Of a stretch of 64,000 nucleotides of DNA, positions 16,239 to 25,210 are shown piece after piece (position 1 is the stretch's first letter; each line of letters begins with the position of its first letter). Below the pieces are notes generated by a model. That model had not been told where the DNA came from and did no database searches. It saw only the letters and a list, made by a program, of their open reading frames with translations. The position numbers were made by a program, and so were the translations under genes. The stretch is from CAWELS01 sp964468205 (lineage in GTDB: Bacteria > Acidobacteriota > Terriglobia > Bryobacterales > Bryobacteraceae): NCBI GenBank assembly GCA_964468205.1, contig CAYXVG010000009.1, positions 1 through 64,000 on the forward strand, read 5' to 3'.

Positions 16239-17108
16239 ATGAAACGCCGCGACTTTCTTCGTACCGCATCTGTTTCGACGGGTCTGGCGGGCCTGCATTC
16301 ATTCCCGCACCGTCTTTTCGGCGCCTCGTCGAAAAAACTTGCCACCGACAAAGTGCTGCTCGGCCCGGCCAAGGTGGAGGTAACCCGGCTGGCCATGGGG
16401 TCGGGAACAAACGGGTTCGGTGGTAGCTCGAACCAGATTCGCCAGCTTGGCGCGCAGGGCTTGGCTGACCTTCTCCGGCACGCCTACGACAACGGCGTGA
16501 CCTTCTGGGAATCGGCTGACCAGTATGGCACGCATCCGCACTTGAAAATGGGGCTTAAGGGTTTGCCCCGCGAGCGCCTGACCTTGTTGACCAAGACGCA
16601 CGCCACCACGGAAGCTGAGATGAAAGCGGACCTCGACCGTTTCCGGCAGGAGCTCGGTACCGACTACATTGACATCGTATTGCTGCACTGCATGATGGAC
16701 GATAACTGGCCGCAGCGAAAGAAAGCCGCGATGGCAGTACTCTCCGAGGCGAAGGAGGCGGGGATTATCCGCACTCACGGCGTCTCCTGTCACACGCTCG
16801 GAGCACTGAAGACAGCGGCGAAAGAGTCTTGGGTGGAAGTGGATCTAGCGCGGATCAATCCGGCGGGTACGGCGATGGATGCGGACCCCGAGAGCGTGCT
16901 GGGTGTGTTGAGGCAGATGAAACAGGCGGGTAAGGGAGTGATCGGGATGAAGATCTTTGGCGCGGGGAGGCTTCGGAATCGGACAGACGAGTGTCTTCAG
17001 TTCGCGCTCGCCCACGATTGTGTCGACTGCTTCACCATCGGGAGTGAGAGCAGGCAGGAGTTTGAGCAGCTAATGTCAAAGATTCCGGCTGCGAGCGCGC
17101 GCGGATAG
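16239..17108 (+). CDS. Tat-exported aldo/keto reductase
   Basis: This 289-residue protein starts with a twin-arginine signal (MKRRDFLRTASVSTGLAG); GGAGGG lies 8-9 bases upstream. The body is an aldo/keto reductase barrel: VTRLAMGSGTNGFG, WESADQYG (with Asp and the catalytic Tyr), LLTKTH (catalytic Lys) and IVLLHCM (catalytic His). The C-terminal NADPH-binding loops are less typical and the chain is shorter than the usual 310-330 residues. Tat export of a folded, cofactor-loaded reductase is common in Acidobacteria and Planctomycetes. The substrate is unknown. It faces ggt across a 62-base divergent promoter region. Confidence 0.85.
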   Translation: MKRRDFLRTASVSTGLAGLHSFPHRLFGASSKKLATDKVLLGPAKVEVTRLAMGSGTNGFGGSSNQIRQLGAQGLADLLRHAYDNGVTFWESADQYGTHPHLKMGLKGLPRERLTLLTKTHATTEAEMKADLDRFRQELGTDYIDIVLLHCMMDDNWPQRKKAAMAVLSEAKEAGIIRTHGVSCHTLGALKTAAKESWVEVDLARINPAGTAMDADPESVLGVLRQMKQAGKGVIGMKIFGAGRLRNRTDECLQFALAHDCVDCFTIGSESRQEFEQLMSKIPAASARG

Positions 17109-17165
17109 CATGTCATCCGCACTGATGGGGGCGGCGCGGCGGCCGCTGGATCGCGGTGATTCCTC

Positions 17166-17360
17166 CTAGCCAGTAGGTTGTGACGCGAAGACGTCAACAA
17201 TCTTCGAGTAAATCGAGCTGATTGAGGGTGCGATCGCTGGTGGAAAGAACGCGGAGGCCGTGACAGCGACAAATGCGGCTGCGAGCGCGTATTCGACCAA
17301 GTCCTGGCCCTTTTCGTTGGACCAGATGCTCCAAATGGTGAGTGAGATTCGATTTATCAT
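17166..17360 (-). CDS. Flp/Fap-type pilin
   Basis: A 64-residue type IVb pilin precursor. The start at 17360 is supported by GGAG six bases upstream. The protein begins MINRISLTIWSIWSNEKGQ and continues DLVEYALAAAFVAVTAS. The G-Q-D-x-V-E-Y-A-L pattern is the conserved processing and N-terminal helix motif of Flp pilins; the prepilin peptidase would cut after the Gly before QDLVEY. Normally the pilin sits with a tad secretion cluster; no tad gene is visible here, so it must use a system encoded elsewhere. Upstream on the same strand is an exported repeat protein (17514-18608). Confidence 0.85.
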   Translation of the reverse strand: MINRISLTIWSIWSNEKGQDLVEYALAAAFVAVTASAFFPPAIAPSISSIYSKIVDVFASQPTG

Positions 17361-17513
17361 GTCTCCAACCTCTCCTCCGGCGGCTGTTGGTACCATACTG
17401 GCATCCGTGCCCAGATCGAACAATTAGACGATCCACGTAAGCAAGGGCCAAAAACTACCTACACTTCCGCCACCGGAGGCGTGAGAACTCACGGCTGCTT
17501 CGCCAGTTTGCAG

Positions 17514-18608
17514 CTAACTTCCAGAAGTCCGGTAGGAAGCCAACAGGATGTCGCCAGGCTGTGGAACGGACACGCTGGTGAAGACGATGGTGTTGCCGCT
17601 CACCGTGTAATCGACCCCCCGCTTCTGCAACAGGCCGTTGCGATGCAGCAGCAGGCTATCGACCGGCGCCGGCGCGCCCGCGAGAGCGAAGGTATCATTC
17701 AATCCGTCGATTGCACCAGAGGGGGTTTCCGCGTCGGTAAATCCAAAGGTTGTGGTCAATTCAATCGCCGAACGGTAGGATGCCAGCAGAAGATCGCCCG
17801 TCTGCGGCGTCGAGGCCGCCAGGAAGGTGACCTGCGTCCCGGAGACCGTGTAGTCCAGCCCCTGGCGCTGCAACAAGCCGTTCCGGTAAAGCAGGAGACT
17901 GGATTGGGGCGCGGGCTCTTCGCTCAGTGAATAGAGAGTATTAGCGCCGTTCACGGCGCCGACCGGAGCCTCGTTGTCGACAAAGCCGGTGGTCGAGCTG
18001 TCGGAGCCACAGGGTCCAGTCGAACCGTCGAGCCTCAGGCAGTCCTCGAGCGAACCGGACGCCGGGACCAGCAGCCCGCCGACGCCGATTACCGCGACCC
18101 GGCCCTCCCAATTTTCGTCTTCCGGGGACGGGTAACCCCCGCCCTTGGAAGCACGCGCATCGAGAGCTGCCTCGAGCCCGGCAACGTCAGTGATGGAGAT
18201 GTCGGTGGCGGGCGCCGTCAGCGCCGTCGTCGCCGGCGGCCAAGCGATCCGGATGTCGCGCACCCGCAGAGCTGAGTCACTCGGCGGGACGCTCCAGAGC
18301 TCGGTGAATTCCACACTGCCCGAAGCAACGTAGCGTACTGAGTAGTAAGCTGCGGTGGGGGCCGTTGTCGTCGGCACGAGTTTCGCGAAGAGCCGTCCGT
18401 TCCGCACTCTCACCGTCAGCCGGTTGGCCGGGACGTTTGCAGATCCCGGTCCTTCGAAGCTCTTCCAGTTGATCATGAGGACCCCCTCGAAGAGACTGCC
18501 ATCGGCTTTGTAAAGCGTATCATCAATCGTGGTCAGCGACGGACCCGCGATAAGGACCGGCGCCAGAGCCAGCGCGCTCGCAATGTGCGCCAAGATTTGT
18601 CCGAGTTT
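17514..18608 (-). CDS. exported protein with two tandem repeated beta domains
   Basis: I use the GTG start at 18608 because GGAGGG lies 7 bases upstream; the protein then begins MKLGQILAHIASALALAPVL, a signal peptide. The middle third is beta-rich (SYYSVRYVASGSVEFTEL-like, here AYYSVRYVASGSVEFTELW). The C-terminal 160 residues hold two copies of an about 80-residue unit. Each copy has an opening like NEAPVGAVNGANTLYSL or AETPSGAIDGLNDTFAL, then LLLYRNGLLQRQGLDYTVSG or LLLHRNGLLQKRGVDYTVSG, and an ending GDLLLASYRS or GDILLASYRT. Repeats of this type occur in phage tail and surface-adhesin proteins. A surface or adhesive role is possible, perhaps with the adjacent pilin. Confidence 0.6.
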   Translation of the reverse strand, partial: KLGQILAHIASALALAPVLIAGPSLTTIDDTLYKADGSLFEGVLMINWKSFEGPGSANVPANRLTVRVRNGRLFAKLVPTTTAPTAAYYSVRYVASGSVEFTELWSVPPSDSALRVRDIRIAWPPATTALTAPATDISITDVAGLEAALDARASKGGGYPSPEDENWEGRVAVIGVGGLLVPASGSLEDCLRLDGSTGPCGSDSSTTGFVDNEAPVGAVNGANTLYSLSEEPAPQSSLLLYRNGLLQRQGLDYTVSGTQVTFLAASTPQTGDLLLASYRSAIELTTTFGFTDAETPSGAIDGLNDTFALAGAPAPVDSLLLHRNGLLQKRGVDYTVSGNTIVFTSVSVPQPGDILLASYRTSGS

Positions 18609-18808
18609 CACTTGTTCACCCTCCACAGAGTTGGTAGAAAGATCCGGTTTCGACGCCGGAGTTGCGGGCAGAGCGCCCTTCAGGCATTCAGTCTAAGCAT
18701 AGGACACAAGGGAAATCGTTCGCCGCCGTGGCAGTATCTGGTGCAAACGACTGAACAACAATAACTTAGGCCGAATACAAAAACTCGCAAACCGTTGTGA
18801 ACGCCTCA

Positions 18809-18847
18809 ATTCCGGGAGCCTTAACTTGCCACCAAGACTCCCGGAAT
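18809..18847. promoter_or_regulatory. 10-bp inverted repeat upstream of the NagB-like gene
   Basis: ATTCCGGGAG (18809-18818) is mirrored exactly by CTCCCGGAAT (18838-18847) with a 19-base gap, ending 31 bases before the start codon at 18879. It could be an operator or a hairpin in the leader. Confidence 0.4.
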
Positions 18848-18878
18848 AGTATCAATAGGGCCGGGAGGACATGACCGC

Positions 18879-19850
18879 ATGAGCCTGGAACACCCCCGCA
18901 TCGACCTTGTGAGCACCTTGCCCGGCTCTCTGCTCGAGAGCTTCTACCCCGCCGGCTGGGATCTGCGAAGAATCGACGCCTGCTGCAGTCATCCAGCGGC
19001 GGCCATCTTGGAGCGCCAACCCTGGTGGCACGATGAATTCGAGCCGGTCTCCTGCGACACCATCGAGGACTTTGACACGATGCTCGGCCACGAGATCGCC
19101 GCGCAGATCGGCCGTGCCCGGGACGCGGGCCGCCAACTGGCCCTCATCCTGCCTGTCGGCCCGATGGGCATGTACCGCTGGGCCGTGCACTTTCTCACCG
19201 AATGGGGCGTCTCCTGCGATCACGTCCATGGCTTCAACATGGATGAATGGAGCGACGCCGAAGGCAACACGCTGCCGCCGGACAATCCCGGGGCTTTTCA
19301 GTACGCGATGGAGAACGCTTTCTACGGACCGCTGGGTAAGCTGACCGTACCCGAGGGCCAGCGCCACTTCGCGACGCGCGACGTGCTGCCCGAGTACGGC
19401 GCCAGGATCGGCGAATTGCGTGCCGGTGGAGCCGAACTCCACGTCGTATTCGGCATTGGACGCGTGTTCCACATCGCCTTCTGGGAGCCGCACTTCGCCG
19501 CCGAGTTCTCCTCTGACGAAGAGTGGAAGAAGCCGACCCACCGCCTCGCCGCGAAACTCCATCCGCTCACCATCGAGCAGAACGCCATCACCAGTTTCAG
19601 GAGCCGCACCACGCTCGTCTCGACGCGCGCCAATACCGTCGGTCCGGGTTTGTTCCTCCAAGCAGACCGGATCATCGGAGGCGCTGACGGGGTGCTCGGC
19701 CGCGGCATGCAATGGCAGGGAATGAGCCTCTGGGTGACGCTGCGTTATGGCCCGGACCGCTGGGTCCCCAGTACTTGGATGCCGACGCTTCCGGGCCGCC
19801 TGTTTTTTCACAAGGAACTTGCCGGGCCGCTAGTGGCGGAGTGCAAGTAA
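18879..19850 (+). CDS. NagB/6-phosphogluconolactonase-fold protein with altered active site
   Basis: The 323 residues have the NagB/RpiA sugar-phosphate isomerase fold. Family landmarks are LALILPVGPMGMYRWAV (nucleotide-like loop region), HGFNMDEWSDAEGN (the NagB FNMDEY site, with its catalytic Asp), and VVFGIGRVFHIAFWEP. The last is GIGxDGHIAFNEP in real glucosamine-6-phosphate deaminases; here the D-G pair is replaced by V-F and the Asn by Trp. GGAGGAC lies 7-8 bases upstream of the ATG, and a 10-bp inverted repeat precedes it. The changed loop makes an ordinary deaminase function uncertain; related proteins with such changes are annotated only as glucosamine-6-phosphate isomerase-like. Confidence 0.75.
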   Translation: MSLEHPRIDLVSTLPGSLLESFYPAGWDLRRIDACCSHPAAAILERQPWWHDEFEPVSCDTIEDFDTMLGHEIAAQIGRARDAGRQLALILPVGPMGMYRWAVHFLTEWGVSCDHVHGFNMDEWSDAEGNTLPPDNPGAFQYAMENAFYGPLGKLTVPEGQRHFATRDVLPEYGARIGELRAGGAELHVVFGIGRVFHIAFWEPHFAAEFSSDEEWKKPTHRLAAKLHPLTIEQNAITSFRSRTTLVSTRANTVGPGLFLQADRIIGGADGVLGRGMQWQGMSLWVTLRYGPDRWVPSTWMPTLPGRLFFHKELAGPLVAECK

Positions 19851-19915
19851 TCGCAGCGAGCCGATGCTGTCTGTCGAACAGTGCCGGCTCGCTATCGGAT
19901 TTGAAGCAACGCAAG

Positions 19916-22900
19916 TCAGAACAAGAACTTCAGCCCGAACTGGATAATCCGGCCCCGTCCGGCGCTACTGATGACACCGTAGTTATTTGCGCCTACCGTA
20001 GCAGCGGGTGTGCCGAATGGGGGCGTGTTCATCGCGTTGAACATTTCCGTCCTAAACTGCAAACGGTAACGTTCGGTGATGTTGAACTGTTTATACGCGG
20101 CAAGATCGAAGTTCACTCTTCCAGGAGCAGTGATGTTGTTCCTGGAGGCGCTGCCGTAAGTGTAGGGATCCTGAATGGCGAAAGCGCCGGTGTTGAACCA
20201 GCGGTCCAACGACCGCTCACTGCTTGAAAGAACCGGGCTGATGCCGGTTGCGTTGGGACGAGTCGGCGCGGGACCACCGGTGTTCGCCGGATCGCCCTGA
20301 GGACGAGCGGTGAGGAGACGTCCCGAACTCAATGTGACGATGCCGCCTATGGCCCAACCTCCAAAAACGGCGTCCGCCACCGGATGCGCGCTGGCCCACA
20401 CAGCTCTTCCTCGCCCAATCGGAAGATCGTAATTGACGCTCGTGACAAAGCGGTGCGGAGTGTGTTCATCCGCAAGAGATTTCTCGGCTTGAAGGTTTTT
20501 CCGATCCTGAACTCCGGCCGGAGAGGTGCTGCCCGCATCCGCTCCGCCTCTTGCGTCGCTGATGGTCTTCGACCAGATGTAGGTGGTCAGGAAGCTGAGT
20601 CCGGAGGAAAACCGCCGCTCCAGTTTGACGTTCAGAGCGTGATGATTAGAGTTTGCGCTGAACTCGCGCCGGAAGGTGTCGGCGAGCGGTTTCACGATAT
20701 AGTCCAATCCCGGCACTTCGAGTTGGTTCGTCGGGCGTCGGGCGTTGATGTTGCCAGGACCGGGATCCGGAGCGTTGCTGTCAAATCTCTGCAGCAGACG
20801 GTTCCCCTTGGTTCCGTAATAGCCAATGGTGAAGGTCAGATTGTTCATCAACTGCCGCTCGATGGTGAAATTCCATTGCTGCGAGTAAGGTGAGAGATTG
20901 CGCCGGTCCTGCGAGATCGTCTGCAGATTCGTAACGTTGGCAGACGTGGCGCCGGGCGGGAATCCGTCCTTCAACACAATGGTAGGGCTAATGCTATCCG
21001 TCGAAAACCTGGACTGGAAGAAGAACGGCGGGCTGCAATGCAGGTAGCGATCTCCAAAGTGCGTGACACCACCGTAGTAGATGCCATAGCCGCTGCGGAT
21101 CACAGTTGTATCCGTAACCCGGTATGCAATACCAACGCGTGGAGCGAAGTTGTTATAATCCGGCGTCAGTGTGGAGCGCTCGGCGATTCCGCCGTCCGTC
21201 GCGAGCAGGATGTACGGATTTGCGGGATCGGTGTCGAGGTCGAAGTTGGAGTAGTTGTTGTACTTCTCAAACCACGGTCCGAGGTACTCGTAACGGATGC
21301 CAATGTTGAGGGTAAACCGGTCGGAGACGCGTATCTGGTCTTGCACATAAGCATGGTGCATTCGTCTGCGCTGTGCGCCGTAAGGGATGTTGGATAACTG
21401 CGCACTGAACGGAATTCCGACAAGCAGATCAGCGAACGGGTTCCCTCCTCCGACAGGAGACGTCTGGCGGGTGAAGTTGCCGTTGAATGTGAGTACTCCA
21501 GCGCTCTGGAACACTTGTGTGTGTGGCGCCTGAATCCAGTTCAGGTTAACGCCAGTCTTGATGGTGTGACGACCTTTTATCCAACTGAGATCATTAACGA
21601 GCTGCCGGGTTTGAGAATCGGTAAAGTTCGGTGTGGACCCCTGGGTACCCAAACCGCGGAAGCCGGTGACGCCGACAGGAGTGAGTCCGGGCAGATTCGC
21701 TGTACCCTTGATGCCAACCTGTTCCGTAATACTTTCCTCGATCGGTGCGACACGGCGGGTATTGAACCTATTCCAGCCGGCCTTGATGCTGTTGAAGAGG
21801 TACGGGGAGAAGACGTGTGTCCACGACACCGCGAACGACCGGCTGTCGTTTGTGAAAGTCGTCATGTTGTCGCCGCCTCCATAGGCCGGAGCGGGTAACG
21901 GACCATCGCCGAGGTGCGTGAAGTCTTGCGTGCTGACCCGGCCGTAGATGGTGTCACTCGGGCCGAAAGTATGATCGATCTTCAAGTCCCACTTATCGGT
22001 ACTCTCTTTTGTGAGGGGATTACTCAGGAAATTATTCGTAATGCTTGATTTGTTGGGCAGAGGATACAAACTGGCCAGATTCACACCAACAGGGTCCAGG
22101 CTGCTTTGCGGTATCACGTTGCCGGCGATTGGGAGCCGGGTCTTGTTTAATGGGTTGTATGTCGCCGGATCATAGATACTGACGGGCTTGCCCGCGTAAA
22201 TCGACTGAGAGAAGTCACCCTCCCTCTCGAGGGTGGTGGGAATGGTCGATTGCGTCGTTCCGGAGGTCCGAATGCGGGTGCCTTCCCAGTCGGTGAAGAA
22301 GAAGGTCTTGTTCTTCATAATCGGACCGCCGACGAAGAATCCGAACTGGTTCCTTTTATAAGGCGGCACGGGGTCGGTGGGAGAATCGAAGAAGTTCTTG
22401 GCATCGAGCTTTTCATTTCGTAAGAACTCGAATGCGCCCCCGTGGAACTGATTGGTGCCGGATTTGATAACCACATTGACGACGCCGCCAATATTGCGGC
22501 CGAACTCGGCTGAATAGGCGTTGGTCTGAACCTTGAACTCCTCAATGGCGTCAACGGAGGGGGAGATGACCTGTCCCTGGCGGCCGGTACCGGCATGCTG
22601 GTTGCTGTTGTTGTCCATTCCGTCCAGCAGATAGTTATTGTGGCTGGTGCGGAGACCGCCGGAGCTGAACCCGCCAAAGCGGGCTCCTGGCGCGGGGACG
22701 TTGGTACCACTGGAAAGCAGCGCCAACTGAAGATAGTCGCGTCCGTTCAAAGGCAGATCAACAATTTTCCTGTGGTCGATCACCTGGCCTTGCGAGGCTT
22801 CGGTAGTCTGCAACAGTGGCGCTTCCGCCGTGACAGTCACCTCCTCGGTGACCGCACCGATCTCGAGCATTAGATCGACCAGCGCCTGCTGGTTCACCTC

Positions 22901-23230
22901 CAGTGAAATGCCACTTTGGACCGTTCGTTTGAAACCTTCGAATTCAGCAGAAACGGAGTACACGCCGACCCGGAGTGGGATGGAGCGATAGTATCCCGAC
23001 TCGTCGGTCATCGTTTCCGAAAAGATTCCGGTGTTCACATTCGTGATGACGACCTGCGCTCCTGGTATAGCGGCGCCCGAATTGTCCTTTACGTATCCGA
23101 CAATGGTCCCCTGCTCGACCTGTGCCAGCGAGATCTGCGCGAGCAGGATAAGAGTCAGAAACGACGCCAGAGCGAATGGCCTGTAGAATGCACGCCGGCG
23201 GATGCGAGTTGCTAATCTTGTGTGCTCCAT
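19916..23230 (-). CDS. TonB-dependent outer-membrane receptor with carboxypeptidase-regulatory domain (Oar-like)
   Basis: A 1104-residue outer-membrane protein. After a signal peptide (ALASFLTLILLAQISLAQ) comes a carboxypeptidase-regulatory-like Ig fold (residues about 38-120, GTIVGYVKDNSGAAIPGAQV). A plug domain follows, with IVDLPLNGRDYLQLALLSSG and GGLRTSHNNYLLDGMDNNSN. The beta-barrel covers about residues 250-1100 and ends in the outer-membrane signal IIQFGLKFLF with a terminal Phe. The start has GGAG six bases upstream. This Oar-like form is expanded in Acidobacteria and is thought to import large substrates such as oligosaccharides or peptides; the ligand here is unknown. It converges on the NagB-like gene, suggesting but not proving a link to carbohydrate use. 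Confidence 0.9.
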   Translation of the reverse strand: MEHTRLATRIRRRAFYRPFALASFLTLILLAQISLAQVEQGTIVGYVKDNSGAAIPGAQVVITNVNTGIFSETMTDESGYYRSIPLRVGVYSVSAEFEGFKRTVQSGISLEVNQQALVDLMLEIGAVTEEVTVTAEAPLLQTTEASQGQVIDHRKIVDLPLNGRDYLQLALLSSGTNVPAPGARFGGFSSGGLRTSHNNYLLDGMDNNSNQHAGTGRQGQVISPSVDAIEEFKVQTNAYSAEFGRNIGGVVNVVIKSGTNQFHGGAFEFLRNEKLDAKNFFDSPTDPVPPYKRNQFGFFVGGPIMKNKTFFFTDWEGTRIRTSGTTQSTIPTTLEREGDFSQSIYAGKPVSIYDPATYNPLNKTRLPIAGNVIPQSSLDPVGVNLASLYPLPNKSSITNNFLSNPLTKESTDKWDLKIDHTFGPSDTIYGRVSTQDFTHLGDGPLPAPAYGGGDNMTTFTNDSRSFAVSWTHVFSPYLFNSIKAGWNRFNTRRVAPIEESITEQVGIKGTANLPGLTPVGVTGFRGLGTQGSTPNFTDSQTRQLVNDLSWIKGRHTIKTGVNLNWIQAPHTQVFQSAGVLTFNGNFTRQTSPVGGGNPFADLLVGIPFSAQLSNIPYGAQRRRMHHAYVQDQIRVSDRFTLNIGIRYEYLGPWFEKYNNYSNFDLDTDPANPYILLATDGGIAERSTLTPDYNNFAPRVGIAYRVTDTTVIRSGYGIYYGGVTHFGDRYLHCSPPFFFQSRFSTDSISPTIVLKDGFPPGATSANVTNLQTISQDRRNLSPYSQQWNFTIERQLMNNLTFTIGYYGTKGNRLLQRFDSNAPDPGPGNINARRPTNQLEVPGLDYIVKPLADTFRREFSANSNHHALNVKLERRFSSGLSFLTTYIWSKTISDARGGADAGSTSPAGVQDRKNLQAEKSLADEHTPHRFVTSVNYDLPIGRGRAVWASAHPVADAVFGGWAIGGIVTLSSGRLLTARPQGDPANTGGPAPTRPNATGISPVLSSSERSLDRWFNTGAFAIQDPYTYGSASRNNITAPGRVNFDLAAYKQFNITERYRLQFRTEMFNAMNTPPFGTPAATVGANNYGVISSAGRGRIIQFGLKFLF

Positions 23231-23886
23231 CGTTTTCTCCGTTCGTTACGTTGCGGAACTTCCGACGCTTCGGCACAATCGACATTAGGCGCCGGATACC
23301 TCTACAAAAAACGACCCCGAACAAAGCGGGACGAAGCCGCTCACGCGAGAAACAACGTCATGCCAACCGGTGCGGGACCACACCACCCTCCCAACTCGTA
23401 ACGCTAAGCGACTCGTCCCACCTCGCCCCTTACGATCGCAATTCACTACCCGAATACGGACAGCTTGCCTGGGAATTATATTCGGTATGCGCTTTGGCAA
23501 CAATCCCCTGAATAGGGGACTAAATCATGACTACGCAGGGGATGTCGATCCGATACCGATCCGAAACCGGGACTTCGAGCCAACAGGCCCATCTTCCTCC
23601 TCTGCGCAAGGTTCAGCGGCCAATGAGCCGAGCAGCCGAGGCCGAAAAGGAGATCGAAAATAGTCCAACAGCTGGGGGCCGAGGCTGGCTTTTCACCGCG
23701 TCAACGGCTAGGCGTCAACGGCTAGGGATTATTGTGGAGCCGGTTAGCGGGAATGCGATGACAGGAGTCATACCGTCAGAATCAACGCCAAGCCCGGAAT
23801 ATCGGCTACATGCCATCAAGGGCGTGATTGACAAGCCTATCCTGTCCATCTAGCGCACTGAGAAGCACGGGCAGCGAGAGCCTGGC
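23231..23886. other. intergenic region without convincing genes
   Basis: The 656 bases lie between the start of the TonB receptor gene and the end of serS. A 108-residue frame at 23527-23853 has an AGGGGA upstream, but its composition (Ser, Pro, Arg rich, no domains) does not convince me. A 14-bp tandem repeat is at 23699-23726. Promoters of the TonB gene should lie in the left part. Confidence 0.5.
23699..23726. repeat. 14-bp direct tandem repeat, two copies
   Basis: CGTCAACGGCTAGG occurs twice without a gap (23699-23712 and 23713-23726). The function is unknown. Confidence 0.7.
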
Positions 23887-25152
23887 TTACCGAATGACGT
23901 CGGCATTGAGATATGGCCGCAACGCCTGCGGCACACCCACTGTCCCGTCGGCCTGCTGGTAGTTTTCGAGAATCGCGACCCAGGTCCGGCCCACAGCCAG
24001 GCCGCTTCCGTTCAGGGTGTGGAGGAACTCCGGCTTGCCGCCTTTGCGCTTCATCCGGATGCCAGCGCGGCGCGCCTGGAAGTCCTCAAAATTCGAGCAG
24101 GAGGAGATCTCCTTGTAGGCGTTCTGTCCCGGCAGCCATACTTCGATGTCGAAGGTTTTGGCCGACGAGAAGCCAAGATCGCCCGTCGAAAGCACGACCG
24201 TCCGGTAGGGCAACCCCAGCCGTTGCAGGATGTTCTCTGCGTGGGCGGTCAGCTTGTCGAGTTCCGCGTAGCTCTCCTCCGGACGGACGAATTTCACGAG
24301 CTCGACCTTCTGAAATTGGTGCTGCCGGATGATCCCCCGCACGTCGCGCCCGTGGGAGCCCGCCTCGCTGCGGAAGCACGGGGTATAAGCGCTGAAACTG
24401 ATGGGCAACTGATCCGCCTCCAGGATCTCCCCGGCGAAGAGGTTCGTGACCGGCACCTCGGCGGTCGGGATCAGCCAGAGGTCATCATCCTGAATCTTGA
24501 ACAGGTCCGAGGAGAACTTCGGCAATTGCCCAGTACCAAACAGAGCCGCGGAGTTCACGAGAAACGGCGGCAGAACCTCCGTGTAGCCGTGCTCCTGGGT
24601 GTGCACGTCCAACATGAAGTTGATCAGCGCCCGCTCCAGCCGAGCGCCGATCCCGGAGTATACCGCGAACCGCGCCCGCGAGATCTTCGCCGCCCGCTCC
24701 AGGTCGAGAATTCCCAGTTCCGGCCCCAGGTCCCAATGCGCTTTGGGCTCGAAATCGAAACGGGGCGGTTCGCCCACCCGCCGCACCTCGACGTTGTCGG
24801 CCTCGCTCTCCCCGGCCGGGACACTTTCGTGCGGGAAGTTGGGGATGCCGGACATCAGTTGCCGGAGGGCTTCATCAACTTCTCTGGCTTCCGTTTCCAG
24901 GACCGAAATGCGCTCGCCCATTTCGCGCACCTGCTGCTGCCGCGCCGTGGTATCTTCGCCAGCCTTCCGGAACTTGTTGATCTCGCCGCTCTGCTTCTTT
25001 CGGTGAGCCCGGAGCTGTTCGGTTTCGGTGACCACGGACCGGCGTTTCCGGTCCAGCTCCTCGAAGCGCTCCTTTTCGAGAATGAAGCCGCGCCGGGCGA
25101 GCCGGGCCGCAGCCGCATCCAAATCCCTGCGGAAGTAGGCTAGATCATGCAT
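23887..25152 (-). CDS. serS: seryl-tRNA synthetase
   Basis: Charges tRNA-Ser with serine (cytoplasm). The 421 residues match the family. Residues about 30-105 form the long antiparallel coiled coil that grips the tRNA-Ser variable arm (RKRRSVVTETEQLRAHRKK). The class II catalytic core follows: motif 2 CFRSEAGSHGRDVRGIIRQH with QFQKVELV, and motif 3 GSGLAVGRTWVAILENYQ. The start at 25152 gives the usual N-terminus (MHDLAYFRRDLDAAAARLA); bacterial SerS normally begins MLDLKxLRxN, so this start fits. It is divergent from the 25211 gene with a 58-base gap. Confidence 0.96.
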   Translation of the reverse strand: MHDLAYFRRDLDAAAARLARRGFILEKERFEELDRKRRSVVTETEQLRAHRKKQSGEINKFRKAGEDTTARQQQVREMGERISVLETEAREVDEALRQLMSGIPNFPHESVPAGESEADNVEVRRVGEPPRFDFEPKAHWDLGPELGILDLERAAKISRARFAVYSGIGARLERALINFMLDVHTQEHGYTEVLPPFLVNSAALFGTGQLPKFSSDLFKIQDDDLWLIPTAEVPVTNLFAGEILEADQLPISFSAYTPCFRSEAGSHGRDVRGIIRQHQFQKVELVKFVRPEESYAELDKLTAHAENILQRLGLPYRTVVLSTGDLGFSSAKTFDIEVWLPGQNAYKEISSCSNFEDFQARRAGIRMKRKGGKPEFLHTLNGSGLAVGRTWVAILENYQQADGTVGVPQALRPYLNADVIR

Positions 25153-25210
25153 AAGAGGGAACCCTCATTCTAGCACCGGGTTCTCGCACTTCTTGCCGTG
25201 CGGAGCTACA

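Noticed and set aside
23527..23853. 108-residue frame in the TonB-serS gap
   Set aside because: An AGGGGA upstream is suggestive, but composition is not protein-like and it crosses the tandem repeat. Kept as uncertain, not annotated.
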